The notes below the pieces were generated by a model. It saw only the letters and a program-made list of their open reading frames with translations. It searched no databases and was not told the DNA's origin. DNA of 64,000 nt from Clostridium manihotivorum (GTDB lineage: Bacteria > Bacillota > Clostridia > Clostridiales > Clostridiaceae). The translations under genes were made by a program, and so were the position numbers. Positions 8,555-16,429 of the stretch are shown piece after piece; position 1 is the stretch's first letter, and every line of letters begins with the position of its first letter. The DNA lies in assembly GCF_004015185.1 (NCBI RefSeq), contig NZ_CP025746.1, forward strand, positions 1,629,776-1,693,775, given 5' to 3'.

Positions 8555-9511
8555 ATGAAAACGAAAGTTAATTTGGTAGTTGTTTTAGTTTTAATTTTGT
8601 TTCTCTTAGCATCTACGACTTATGGTTGGCAAAAATCTGTTAAAGCAGATGTTAGAGGGGACGAAGCTGTAGTAAACAGCTTGAAAGATAATATGAATAA
8701 ATTCTGCAAAGACATAGGCCCAAGAGATTATAATAACTATGATAACTTGGAAAAAAGCAAAAAGTACATAATGGACAAATTCGAATCTATGGGATATAAC
8801 ATATGCGTGCAGGATTTCCAAATTGGAGATAAAACCTTTTCTAATATTACTGCAACGAAGAATTGTGTAAATAACAATAAAAATGCAAAAACAATACTTG
8901 TAGGAGCTCACTATGATTCTTCCACTGCGGCTGCTGATGGTGGGGCTACTGGTATTTCGGCACTATTAACTCTAGCTGATTTATATAAGGGTAGTAATTC
9001 AAACTATAATGTGAGATTTGCAGCCTTTGTTAACGGAGAAAAAGTATTTGCTAATACTAATCAGATGGGGAGTAAAGTATACTCTGACTACATAAAGAAT
9101 GACAAACAAAATATTGAAAGTGTTATAATATTAGATTCATTAGGATATTATTCTGATAAATCACTTTCTCAACGATATCCTTTCATAGGTCCAGTAATGC
9201 CTAATAAAGGGAATTTCTTAGCCATAGTAGGAAATTCTAGCTCGGATAATTTGACTAAGGGTGTTACTAATTATTTTGAAAAAAGCTGTAATGTCCCAGT
9301 TAAGTCTATAAAAGAAGGGCTTCTTATTGGGTCAGATATTAAAGATAGTTATTCATTTTCAGAAAATGGATTTAAAACTATACTTGTAACAGATACATCA
9401 GTCTATAGATTTGACGATATTAATAAAGCTGATGATAGTATTAAAAATATCAACTTCGACTATATGAGTTGCATTGTAAAAAATATAAAGGACTATTTAA
9501 TAAATTACTAA
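8555..9511 (+). CDS. Secreted M28-family peptidase homologue, probably degenerate
   Basis: A 318-residue protein with an N-terminal signal or anchor (hydrophobic 6-24) and an M28 zinc-aminopeptidase fold. GAHYDS (His119) and AADGGATG (Asp128) match the first two metal ligands. The segment FAAFVNGEKVFANTNQMGS aligns with the family pattern FVNEEPP...MGS, but the first Glu (catalytic base) is Gly161. Near the C-terminus, where active members have RNPHYHTPEDT, this protein has RFDDINKADDS, so the last His ligand is Asn290. These comparisons are from memory of the family. It may be a non-catalytic binding protein. The ribosome site is weak (GGTGA). Confidence 0.75.
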   Translation: MKTKVNLVVVLVLILFLLASTTYGWQKSVKADVRGDEAVVNSLKDNMNKFCKDIGPRDYNNYDNLEKSKKYIMDKFESMGYNICVQDFQIGDKTFSNITATKNCVNNNKNAKTILVGAHYDSSTAAADGGATGISALLTLADLYKGSNSNYNVRFAAFVNGEKVFANTNQMGSKVYSDYIKNDKQNIESVIILDSLGYYSDKSLSQRYPFIGPVMPNKGNFLAIVGNSSSDNLTKGVTNYFEKSCNVPVKSIKEGLLIGSDIKDSYSFSENGFKTILVTDTSVYRFDDINKADDSIKNINFDYMSCIVKNIKDYLINY

Positions 9512-9540
9512 ATTAGTATATAATTAATATATTATACGAA

Positions 9541-9585
9541 ATTATATTGAATAAACTTTTTCAAATTCAATATAATTTTTTTCTT
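9541..9585. terminator. Intrinsic terminator, T-runs on the + side
   Basis: ATTATATTGAA (9541-9551) pairs with TTCAATATAAT (9566-9576), followed by a T-run. Ends the M28-like gene. Confidence 0.75.
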
Positions 9586-9610
9586 TTTAAACATGTACGG
9601 AGGTAAACAA

Positions 9611-9855
9611 ATGAATTTTGAAGGAAACCAAAATAGATTTATAAATTCTAAGCATCTCGGTGTACAAGTAATAAAAGGTTCTTTACATACAGGAAAGACT
9701 TCAGCTGCATTATATCGTACTATGAATTTAAAGAATAATTATTGTTTGTATGAAAGTGATAAGATAGTATTCGTTACCAATAATCATAGAAACAAAATCA
9801 ATGCTAAATCATTTTATGATTCAACCGTTAAAAAAATAAAAACAAGTAATATAAC
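9611..9855 (+). pseudogene. 5' part of a UvrD-like/S24 fusion gene, cut by an IS
   Basis: N-terminal 81 codons of a gene whose remainder lies at 11530-12715. The ATG at 9611 has GGAGGT six bases upstream. Residues 23-31, GSLHTGKTS, form a Walker A motif of the UvrD/SF1 type, followed by a strand FVTNNH. The reading frame runs on into the insertion sequence to a stop at 9983-9985, adding 43 foreign residues. Removing the IS and one 10-base target copy restores one open frame through the junction (SNIT then LFSLMENDIEF), giving 476 residues. This is strong evidence that one gene was split by a recent event. Confidence 0.85.
9846..9855 (+). repeat. Target-site duplication, left copy
   Basis: GTAATATAAC, repeated at 11520-11529. 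An 8-base reading (TAATATAA) is equally possible if the IS ends are CC/GG. Confidence 0.8.
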
Positions 9856-9872
9856 CAATGTCATTAAGTTAA
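9855..9872 (+). repeat. IS left terminal inverted repeat
   Basis: CCAATGTCATTAAGTTAA, exact complement of 11503-11520. Confidence 0.85.
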
Positions 9873-9893
9873 GAAATAAATATTATAGTTATG

Positions 9894-9933
9894 GAACAGA
9901 GTATGTTTACAAATACATACCTGTTCTTTTTTT
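9894..9933 (+). terminator. Terminator just inside the left IS end
   Basis: GAACAG-A-GTATGT pairs with ACATAC-CTGTTC, followed by seven or more T. It would block read-in transcription from the disrupted host gene, as many IS elements do. Confidence 0.8.
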
Positions 9934-10046
9934 GTATAACAATTTACATATACTAATTTTTATCAAAATATTAGAAAAAGCTTGACAAATAGTTAGAAAA
10001 ATGTGGCGAAGCCCCTTAAATATAATGTTTTTTAGGAGGTTCGCTC

Positions 10047-11361
10047 ATGAACGAATATGCAGATTTTATAAAGAATAAATTAGATACGGTATTAAAGGAA
10101 ATGCATGAATACTCATGGTTATTTGTCAACGACCCCGATAAGGATTTCACTAGAAATAGAAAGTTGAATTTTAAAGAGATGCTAAATATTTTACTTTCTA
10201 TTGGAGGCAGTAGCTTAAACCTTGAGCTTCTAAAATACTTTTCATATGATACTGAATCAGCCACTTGCTCCGCGTTCGTTCAGCAGCCGCAAAAGATTCT
10301 CCCTGAAGCACTTAATTATCTTTTTAGTAAGTTTACATCATTAGCAGTAAGCCCTAAATATTATAATGGCTATCGATTATTGGCAGTTGATGGTTCAGAT
10401 TTATGTATTGCACATAATCCTAAAGATGAAAAAAATCATTTTCAAGCTACTGAAAATTCAAAAGGATATAACCTTCTTCACTTAAATGCTATGTATGATT
10501 TATGTAGTAGAACATATATGGATGCAGTTATTCAATCAGGTAGAGAAGAAAATGAATTTCAGGCATTAATTGACATGGTAGATCGCTCTAATATTAATGA
10601 TAAAACTATAATAATAGCCGACCGTGGATACGAAAGTTATAATGTCTTTGAACATATCATAAAGAAAAAATTGGAATTATGTTATAAGAGTTAAAGATAT
10701 ACATAGTAATGGAATAGTATCAGGAATATCTATACCTAATGATGAAACATTTGATATAGAGCATAGTATTTTGCTGACTAGACGTCAAACTAATGATATA
10801 AAGGCACATCCTGAAAAATATAAGTTTATGCCTGCTAATCAAAGGTTTGATTATCTTCCAGTTAAAGATAAAGGAACTTATCCGGTAAACTTTAGAGTTG
10901 TTCGATTTCCAATATCAGACAACACTTACGAAGTTATTATTACTAATCTTAGCAAAGAAGAGTTTTCAATAGAGAATCTTAAAGAAATATACCACATGCG
11001 TTGGGGAATTGAGACATCATTTAGAGAATTAAAGTATGCCATTGGGTTAACAAGTTTTCATTCTAAAAAGGCGGACTACATCATACAAGAGATATTTGCA
11101 AGACTCACCATGTATAACTTTTGTGAAATAATAACAACACAGGTAGTTGTACAACAGAAAAACAGAAAATACAGCTATCAAGTTAATTTCACTATGGCCA
11201 TAGCAGTTTGTATGCAATATTTCAGATGTAGTAATGTAGCTTCACCTCCTAATGTTGAAGCACTAATTAAAAGAAATATATTACCTGTTCGAAATGGCAG
11301 AAAAGACCCTCGCAAAGTCAAAACCAAATCGGCAGTTAGCTTCATATATAGAGTAGCATAA
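10047..11361 (+). pseudogene. IS4-family DDE transposase, frameshifted
   Basis: Two partial frames make one transposase. The first (10047-10694, 215 aa, AGGAGG site) has the first Asp in LLAVDGSDLCI and the second in IIADRGYES. The second frame (open through 10771-11361) has the C-terminal signature HMRWGIETSFRELKYAIGL with the catalytic Glu. The frames join at a run of six A at 10665-10670. With one A fewer, the first frame reads on as KKNWNYVIRVKD, the usual IS4 sequence. A -1 ribosomal slip would give a stop within a few codons, so programmed -1 shifting does not explain it. A one-base insertion that inactivated the enzyme is most likely. Confidence 0.85.
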
Positions 11362-11390
11362 ATTTATGCTAATATAAATTTTTTTTTTAC

Positions 11391-11411
11391 AGAGATTTTA
11401 CTCTGTCTTAT
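11391..11411 (+). terminator. Hairpin at the 3' end of the transposase
   Basis: ACAGAG / CTCTGT with a short loop and a T-rich tail. Confidence 0.5.
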
Positions 11412-11449
11412 TTGCATGCAAAAAAATATACAATACAAAAGAAAAAAGC

Positions 11450-11492
11450 CAGTTGAAAGCATATACACTTTCAATTGACTTTAATTTTGCTG
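11450..11492. terminator. Inverted repeat near the right IS end
   Basis: AGCCAGTTGAAAG pairs with CTTTCAATTGACT (G-U pairs), flanked by A-run and T-rich DNA, so it may terminate in either direction. Confidence 0.55.
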
Positions 11493-11502
11493 TGGCAAAA
11501 CA

Positions 11503-11520
11503 TTAACTTAATGACATTGG
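11503..11520 (-). repeat. IS right terminal inverted repeat
   Basis: Exact complement of the left end at 9855-9872. Confidence 0.85.
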
Positions 11521-11529
11521 TAATATAAC
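11520..11529 (+). repeat. Target-site duplication, right copy
   Basis: GTAATATAAC, matching 9846-9855. Confidence 0.8.
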
Positions 11530-12715
11530 CTTATTTTCGTTAATGGAGAATGATATAGAGTTTTTATCTCTAGATGAGTTAGTTGATGTGTTTTTCAACA
11601 AGTATATAACAAATAATAAGATTTCATTAGGTGAAATATCTGAAGCAGACAAAATATCACTTTTAAAAAATGTGCTTAGCATCAATGAGAACGGAATAAA
11701 CAAGATAAAGACTTTAAAGAATAGTTCTGTATATTTTTTATTGGACGAAATCCAATGGATAAAAGCTAGCTTGCTGTCTAAAGAAGAGTACATGGAAGTG
11801 AATAGAAGAGGAAGAGGAAAGCCTATAAGAAAGAATTCCATTGTAAGAGAACTACTATATGAGATGTATATAGAATATAAAGAAATGATGACAGCTAAAA
11901 AACTTATTGATAAGTATGATAAGGTTGAGCTAGCAAAGGCAATGGTAGCGGATAGCAATAATAGATATATACATATATTTTTAGATAACTGTGAGAACTT
12001 GACTAGAAGTGAGCTTAATTTCATAAGAGCTTTCTATGACAAGAAGGATTATTCATCATTTACTTATCTGATAAATAGCATTGATGTTACGGAAAGACAT
12101 GCTTGGCTTAAGAATGGAATAAAGCTAAATTATTTAGATGATATTGAAATATCAAGGAATTATAGATTTACCTCAGCTGCCAGCAAGAAGCCAAATGAAT
12201 ACTCACTAGAAAAGTTTAAATATATAAATCTTAAACATAGAAGTGAACATTCATTTCTAATAGATGGAGCATCCACTAAACCTGAAATTATAATTGATTG
12301 GAACGCTAAACAAGAAGTTATAAAAGAAGATGATTTAGTAGAAGTACCAATGTATAGCGATATAGCAGCTGGTGAGCCAATACCGATGAACGGAGAGCAA
12401 GAAAGTAATTTTTATATACCATATAATTGGATTAGAGGAAAGAAGGATAACTTCATACTTCATGTAAAGGGTGATAGTATGATAAATGCTAATATCAATG
12501 ATGGAGATTTTGTTGTAATTAGAAGACAGCAGTCTGCGGATCATAACGATATAGTAGCAGCGGAGATTGAAGGAAGTGCTACGCTTAAAAGACTAAACTT
12601 AAAAGATAAGACACCATATCTTATGCCTGAAAATCCAAAATATCAGCCTATATCCTTGGAAAATAAGGAAGCTTCTATATTAGGAGTTGCTATAGGTGTA
12701 ATTAAGCAAATATAG
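11530..12715 (+). pseudogene. 3' part of UvrD-like/S24 (LexA-type autopeptidase) fusion gene
   Basis: Continuation of the gene starting at 9611. An internal ATG (11543) could give a 390-residue product but has no ribosome site. Residues numbered from that ATG: about 60-130 contain SSVYFLLDEIQWIKA and EYMEVNRRGRGKPIRKNS, a pattern of UvrD/Rep helicases. IHIFLDNCENLTRSELN sits where the helicase DEAQD box should be, but Glu and Gln are replaced. From about 265 the protein is a LexA/S24 serine autopeptidase: cleavage bond Ala276-Gly277 in DIAAGEP, catalytic Ser312 in VKGDSM, Lys349 in ATLKRL. All three cleavage elements are intact, so the domain was functional before the insertion. Role unknown; SOS-type control is an inference. 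Confidence 0.82.
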
Positions 12716-12804
12716 AGTTCATATTTAATATACTTATTATACAAAGAAATAAAGATAATAGACTTAGACATGAGTTCTTATTATATAGATAAGACAATAT
12801 GTGC

Positions 12805-12842
12805 AAAAAGACCACTAATGAAAAATAGTGGTCTTTTTATTA
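12805..12842 (+). terminator. Intrinsic terminator
   Basis: AAAAAGACCACT / AGTGGTCTTTTT stem with a ten-base loop and T-run. Confidence 0.88.
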
Positions 12843-12990
12843 TCTATAAATTTGAATTTTGTATAAATTTATATATAAGCGTTTATAGAAATTTTTAGCA
12901 AAAATTTTATTTTTATCGACTAAATAAAAGTGAAATAAATAACTATTTATGGCATAATTATAATAAGAGATATGATGAGGGGATGAGGCA

Positions 12991-13890
12991 ATGGGATATG
13001 TTATAATTGATTTAGAATTTAATAATCTAAAGAATATAACTAAGTATTATCCTAATTTTTATAACATGTATGGAGAACTGAAAGAAGCTGAGTTGGAAAA
13101 TGAGATAATAGAAGTAGGAGCAGTTAAGCTTGATAAGATGATGAATTTTATAGGAAATTTCAAGACCTATGTAAGGCCAGCTTTATTTAAAGTTTTAAAT
13201 CCCAAAATAACTGAAATAACAGGTATAACTGAAATTAATTTAAGTTCAGGAATAACCTTTATTGAAGCAATGGACAAACTTAGGGAATTTGTTGATAATG
13301 ATTCAATAATATGCTCTTGGGCTAAGGATGATATAGCAGAGATATTTAGAAATGCATGCTATCATAACTATAAAGATGTAGGCTGGTTGAAGGAATATCT
13401 AGATATACAAGAATATGCCACCAAGATTTTGGCTCATAAGAAATCTTTAAGTTTAAAGAATGCCTTAGAGGAGCTAAAGATAAGAGTTGATGAAAGCAAG
13501 CTACATGATGCCCTAAACGATGCACTTTATACTTCTGAAGTCTTTAAAAGGCTTTTTAACAATAGAATAATAAAGAATTATATTGTAAAAGATGTTTATA
13601 ATATGCCTGCTATTATGGTAAAAGACCTTCAAAATTATGAGATTGATAATACCAAGTTAGATTATAGATGTCCAAAATGTAAGACAGAAATTAATATTGA
13701 AAGACCGTTGAAGCTTTTTAGTTGGAGATTTATGGGGATAGGGAAATGTCCTAAATGTAATACAAAAGTACTGCAAGAGGTTATAGTGAAGAAAACCATA
13801 AGCGGTGATGAAATTTATAGTAATGTAAACAGTATACTTAATGATATGGAGTATACAGATTACTACTATAAATTTGATAAGGCAAACTAA
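12991..13890 (+). CDS. DEDDh 3'-5' exonuclease with C-terminal zinc ribbon
   Basis: A 299-residue DnaQ-like exonuclease. The catalytic set is visible: Asp7 and Glu9 in IIDLEF, an Asp in WAKDD (113-114), and His172/Asp177 in LHDALNDA. After residue 220 there is a zinc ribbon with CPKC at 227-230 and CPKC at 253-256, an addition not found in the basic DnaQ domain and possibly used to bind nucleic acid. The ATG follows GAGGGGATGAGG. The stop codon overlaps the terminator stem. It lies next to the disrupted S24 fusion, but a terminator separates them. Confidence 0.85.
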   Translation: MGYVIIDLEFNNLKNITKYYPNFYNMYGELKEAELENEIIEVGAVKLDKMMNFIGNFKTYVRPALFKVLNPKITEITGITEINLSSGITFIEAMDKLREFVDNDSIICSWAKDDIAEIFRNACYHNYKDVGWLKEYLDIQEYATKILAHKKSLSLKNALEELKIRVDESKLHDALNDALYTSEVFKRLFNNRIIKNYIVKDVYNMPAIMVKDLQNYEIDNTKLDYRCPKCKTEINIERPLKLFSWRFMGIGKCPKCNTKVLQEVIVKKTISGDEIYSNVNSILNDMEYTDYYYKFDKAN

Positions 13891-13909
13891 TAATTAGTTT
13901 GCTTTTTTA
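13882..13909 (+). terminator. Terminator overlapping the stop codon
   Basis: GCAAACTA / TAGTTTGC stem followed by six T; the upstream gene's TAA (13888-13890) lies in the hairpin. Confidence 0.8.
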
Positions 13910-13978
13910 TTCTTTAAAGGGTGCTTCGCCGACTTTTTCATTGTTTAAGAATAGTGTAAAATTTTTTATTAGCTAAAC

Positions 13979-14440
13979 CTAGTTGTACTTAAAGACAAAG
14001 GCATAAGTTAAAGTTCTATTATCCCATCTTACACATAAGCCAATGTTTGATATATTTGTGCTTAATAGTTCTTGTTTGTAAGCATCTAGTAAGATGCTAG
14101 CTACTAATTTATTGTTATATTGAAGAGGGGGAGTTAATCTTTCTCTATATATGCAAAACACAGTATCATTGTCATTATCATTCCATGTAAAAGCATCTTT
14201 TTCTATGGTAAGCTTATTTAGGTAATGAGCTGCTGTAGTATCTAAATCAGAAGAGAAATGAAAAGGTGATAGGGAATAGTTCAATCTAATTTTATTAATA
14301 TTAACTAAACAACTGTTTTTGCAAATTTCCTCAAAACTTATAGATGGGTTATTAGTATTTGTGGCATTACATTTTTTTAATGGTGTGAAAAGTAGTAAGT
14401 AGCTAATAAATATAAAAATCAATATTGAAAGTTTTTTCAT
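13979..14440 (-). CDS. Secreted CAP/SCP-like protein, divergent
   Basis: A 153-residue exported protein with a clear signal peptide (hydrophobic 5-20, processing probably near residue 26). The mature part resembles a shortened CAP/SCP (YkwD-type) domain: INKIRLNYSLSPFHFSSDLDTTAAHYLNKL matches the first helix and the usual start N-x-x-R-x-x-x-x-L-x-P, and SNIGLCVRWDNRTLTYAFVFKYN matches the closing strands. The classical His residues of the CAP cavity are not clear. It is transcribed against its neighbours. The function of these proteins in clostridia is not settled. Confidence 0.6.
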   Translation of the reverse strand: MKKLSILIFIFISYLLLFTPLKKCNATNTNNPSISFEEICKNSCLVNINKIRLNYSLSPFHFSSDLDTTAAHYLNKLTIEKDAFTWNDNDNDTVFCIYRERLTPPLQYNNKLVASILLDAYKQELLSTNISNIGLCVRWDNRTLTYAFVFKYN

Positions 14441-14628
14441 AAAATCACTCCTATATTTATTATTCCATTGGAGGTAAATAATATACTAGAATTTTATTTA
14501 GAAGAAGTTATTATTGTTAATGTTTATAAAGTGTAAATTAATACAATTGTTATAACATTTGAACAATATATATGTTAGAATAATTATAGTGAACTATAAT
14601 AATATTTTCGTTTTGGAAAGGATAAGGT

Positions 14629-15042
14629 ATGAATATTGCATTTTTTCTAACACCTAAAAATGAAGTAATATATGAGAATACAGATGCAACCATGAGACAG
14701 GTAATGGAAAGAATGGAGCATCACGGTTACACAGCTATTCCTTTGATTGATAAAAATGGTAAATATGTTGGGACTCTTACTGAGGGGGATCTTCTTTGGA
14801 AGCTAAAAAATACACCAGATCTAAATTTTAAAAACACTAATAATGTGAAGGTAAAAGAAATATATAGAAGAGTTAATCATAAAAGTGTCTCAATAAATGC
14901 AGATATAGAAAGTATAATATCTCTTTCAATTTCTCAAAATTTTGTTCCGGTAGTTGATGATAACGGTACCTTTATAGGTATAATAAAAAGAAGTGACATA
15001 ATAAATTATTGCTACAATACATTGAAAAGTACAATTGCGTAA
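14629..15042 (+). CDS. CBS-domain-pair protein
   Basis: A 137-residue stand-alone Bateman module. Two CBS repeats are visible: residues about 8-65 with GYTAIPLIDKNGKYVGTLTEGDLLW, and about 75-132 with NFVPVVDDNGTFIGIIKRSDII. Such modules bind adenine nucleotides (AMP, ATP or c-di-AMP) and regulate a partner protein. No effector domain is fused and no enzyme gene adjoins it, so the ligand and partner are unknown. The ATG follows GAAAGGATAAGG, and a terminator follows directly. Confidence 0.85.
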   Translation: MNIAFFLTPKNEVIYENTDATMRQVMERMEHHGYTAIPLIDKNGKYVGTLTEGDLLWKLKNTPDLNFKNTNNVKVKEIYRRVNHKSVSINADIESIISLSISQNFVPVVDDNGTFIGIIKRSDIINYCYNTLKSTIA

Positions 15043-15050
15043 ATATGTTT

Positions 15051-15078
15051 AAAAAGCTATCCATAAGGGTAGCTTTTT
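15051..15078 (+). terminator. Intrinsic terminator
   Basis: AAAAGCTATCC / GGGTAGCTTTTTTT stem with a short loop. Confidence 0.88.
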
Positions 15079-15140
15079 TTGTTAGTTAAATATAGTAATT
15101 TCAGGGGAAGAACAGATGCTGGTATGAACTGTAAAATAGA
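15071..15140. repeat. Repeat family A, truncated copy
   Basis: Begins in the T-run of the preceding terminator and carries the family core (TAAATATAGTAATTTCAGGG) and an ACTGTAAAA end. Confidence 0.45.
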
Positions 15141-15159
15141 TATATTATCTGACCGCGAG

Positions 15160-15190
15160 ATATTCCTCACATATATCTGGAGAGGAATAT
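15160..15190. repeat. Inverted repeat upstream of the yaaA promoter
   Basis: ATATTCCTC (15160-15168) and GAGGAATAT (15182-15190) are exact complements separated by 13 bases, ending about 20 bases before the -35 region. Confidence 0.5.
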
Positions 15191-15201
15191 GTATAAAAAT
15201 G

Positions 15202-15216
15202 TGATAATTATTATCA
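15202..15216 (+). promoter_or_regulatory. Fur-box sequence overlapping the yaaA -35
   Basis: TGATAATTATTATCA matches the 7-1-7 Fur box consensus TGATAATNATTATCA at every defined position. Its right end (TTATCA, 15211-15216) doubles as the -35 hexamer of the promoter for yaaA, so a bound repressor would exclude RNA polymerase. Confidence 0.75.
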
Positions 15217-15239
15217 TTTGTATGAAATTATGATATAAT
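15211..15239 (+). promoter_or_regulatory. Promoter of yaaA
   Basis: TTATCA (15211-15216), 17-base spacer, TATAAT (15234-15239). Confidence 0.65.
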
Positions 15240-15313
15240 TCTATTAAAGATAACTACTAATAACAGGAATTAGTAGGTGAGGTAATGGATATATGAACAA
15301 GAGGTGAGAGAAG

Positions 15314-16081
15314 ATGTTGATGATAATATCTCCAGCAAAAACGCTGGATTTTGAAAAGGTTGATATAGATTTAAAGTTAACTACTCCAAGATTTTTAAAT
15401 GAAGCAAGGATGCTTATAGAAGAGTTAAGAAAAAAGACACCAGAAGATATAAGCAGATTGATGAAGCTTAACTTACAGTTAGCTGAATTGAATCATACTA
15501 GATACTTTCAATGGAAGGAAACTAAAGGTGATATAGATAAGCAAGCTGTTTTAGCTTTCAAAGGAGAAGTTTACAGGGGACTGAGGGCATATGATATGAA
15601 TATAGAGGAATTAGAGTATGCAGATAGACACTTAAGAATCTTGTCTGGATTGTATGGAATACTAAGACCATTAGATGCTATAAAGCCCTATAGACTAGAA
15701 ATGGGTATTAAGTTAAAGAACGGTGCTAATAAGGATCTATATGGCTTTTGGCAGGATAAGATAGCGAAGGATATAGATAGCGAATTGGAAAATCATAAGG
15801 AGAAGATTATATTGAATCTTGCTTCTGAGGAATATTATAAAGCCATAAAGAATTATATAAAAAGTCCAGTAATAGATATAACCTTTAAGGATAGAAAAGC
15901 AGGAGTATATAAGATAATACCTGTATACGCTAAAAAAGCTAGAGGATTAATGGCCAGATACATAATAAAAAATAAGGTAGAGTCCTTAGAAGAAATCAAA
16001 AATTTTGATTTGGAAGACTATAGCTATTCAGAAGAAATGTCTTCAAAAAATAATCTTGTTTTTTTACGCCATTCCATCTGA
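15314..16081 (+). CDS. yaaA: YaaA family peroxide-stress protein
   Basis: A 255-residue cytosolic protein of the YaaA (UPF0246/DUF328) family. Family marks are the N-terminus MLMIISPAKTLDF, TRYFQWKETKG, AFKGEVYRGLRAYD, RILSGLYGILRPLDAIKPYRLEMG, and NLASEEYYKAI. In E. coli, YaaA lowers free iron and protects against peroxide. The start has GAGGTG seven bases upstream. The promoter is overlapped by an exact Fur-type box, so iron or peroxide control is expected here too. The length is normal for the family. Confidence 0.93.
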   Translation: MLMIISPAKTLDFEKVDIDLKLTTPRFLNEARMLIEELRKKTPEDISRLMKLNLQLAELNHTRYFQWKETKGDIDKQAVLAFKGEVYRGLRAYDMNIEELEYADRHLRILSGLYGILRPLDAIKPYRLEMGIKLKNGANKDLYGFWQDKIAKDIDSELENHKEKIILNLASEEYYKAIKNYIKSPVIDITFKDRKAGVYKIIPVYAKKARGLMARYIIKNKVESLEEIKNFDLEDYSYSEEMSSKNNLVFLRHSI

Positions 16082-16100
16082 AAAAATCATTTAATTCTAA

Positions 16101-16162
16101 TTGCTCGCTCATATAGCATCTCCTTCTTGACCACTTAATTTAATCAATAGTCTTAAGAAAGG
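16101..16162. repeat. Repeat family B (MITE-like), right half only
   Basis: Shares CTCATATAGCATCTCCTTC and GACCACTTAATTT with the full copy at 54664-54783; the left half is missing. Confidence 0.75.
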
Positions 16163-16352
16163 TTAGCTTAAGCTAAAATATAAATGCTAACTTAAAAAGG
16201 GTTTTTTAAATTTAGGAGGTGTTAAAATAGTTTATTTGAATTATAAATACACCTCACTAAATAGTGCTAAAGATATATCCAAGGTAGAATTTTATAGTAT
16301 AGCATACTAAAGATCACATGGATAAAAAGTTAATCTGAGTAAAATATTAATA

Positions 16353-16381
16353 TTGACAAATAAAAACATCAGTATTAATAT
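16353..16381 (+). promoter_or_regulatory. Promoter of csoR-copA
   Basis: TTGACA (16353-16358), 17-base spacer, TAATAT (16376-16381). Confidence 0.7.
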
Positions 16382-16386
16382 ATAAG

Positions 16387-16429
16387 CATACCACCCCCCT
16401 AGGGGGGGGTGAGGTGGAGGTGTGGTATG
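16387..16429 (+). promoter_or_regulatory. CsoR-type copper operator inside an outer inverted repeat
   Basis: CCACCCCCCTAGGGGGGGGTG (16391-16411) is the C-run/G-run palindrome expected for CsoR, just downstream of the -10. An outer repeat CATACCAC (16387-16394) / GTGGTATG (16422-16429) encloses it and ends on the csoR start codon, so in the mRNA the ribosome site could be folded away. Confidence 0.8.

Larger units (their letters stand above)
9856..11519 (+). mobile_element. IS4-type insertion sequence, about 1.66 kb
   Basis: The element is bounded by 18-base perfect inverted repeats CCAATGTCATTAAGTTAA (9855-9872) and its complement (11503-11520), which include one base of each target copy in the 10-base model. 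It carries one DDE transposase region, frameshifted, and terminator-like hairpins just inside both ends. Flanking direct repeats prove insertion at this spot, inside a coding region. Both ends and the target duplication are perfect, so the insertion looks recent. Confidence 0.9.
16082..16386. other. Intergenic between yaaA and csoR
   Basis: Holds a partial MITE-like copy (16101-16162) and the csoR promoter. A GGAGGTG at 16218 has no start codon at a useful distance. No gene recognised. Confidence 0.6.

Noticed and set aside
8555..9511. Functional M28 aminopeptidase
   Set aside because: Key catalytic Glu and one metal His appear replaced, so I annotate it as a homologue and not as an active enzyme.
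10665..10700. Programmed -1 frameshifting to join the two transposase frames
   Set aside because: The required shift is +1 (or -2); a -1 slip reaches a stop after a few codons.
15284..15295. Three-codon ORF (ATG GAT ATA TGA) before yaaA
   Set aside because: Too short, and the ribosome site next to yaaA explains the region.
16218..16306. Short peptide frame starting at TTG after a GGAGGTG
   Set aside because: The start codon is about 16 bases from the ribosome site, too far, and the 23-residue frame shows no signature.
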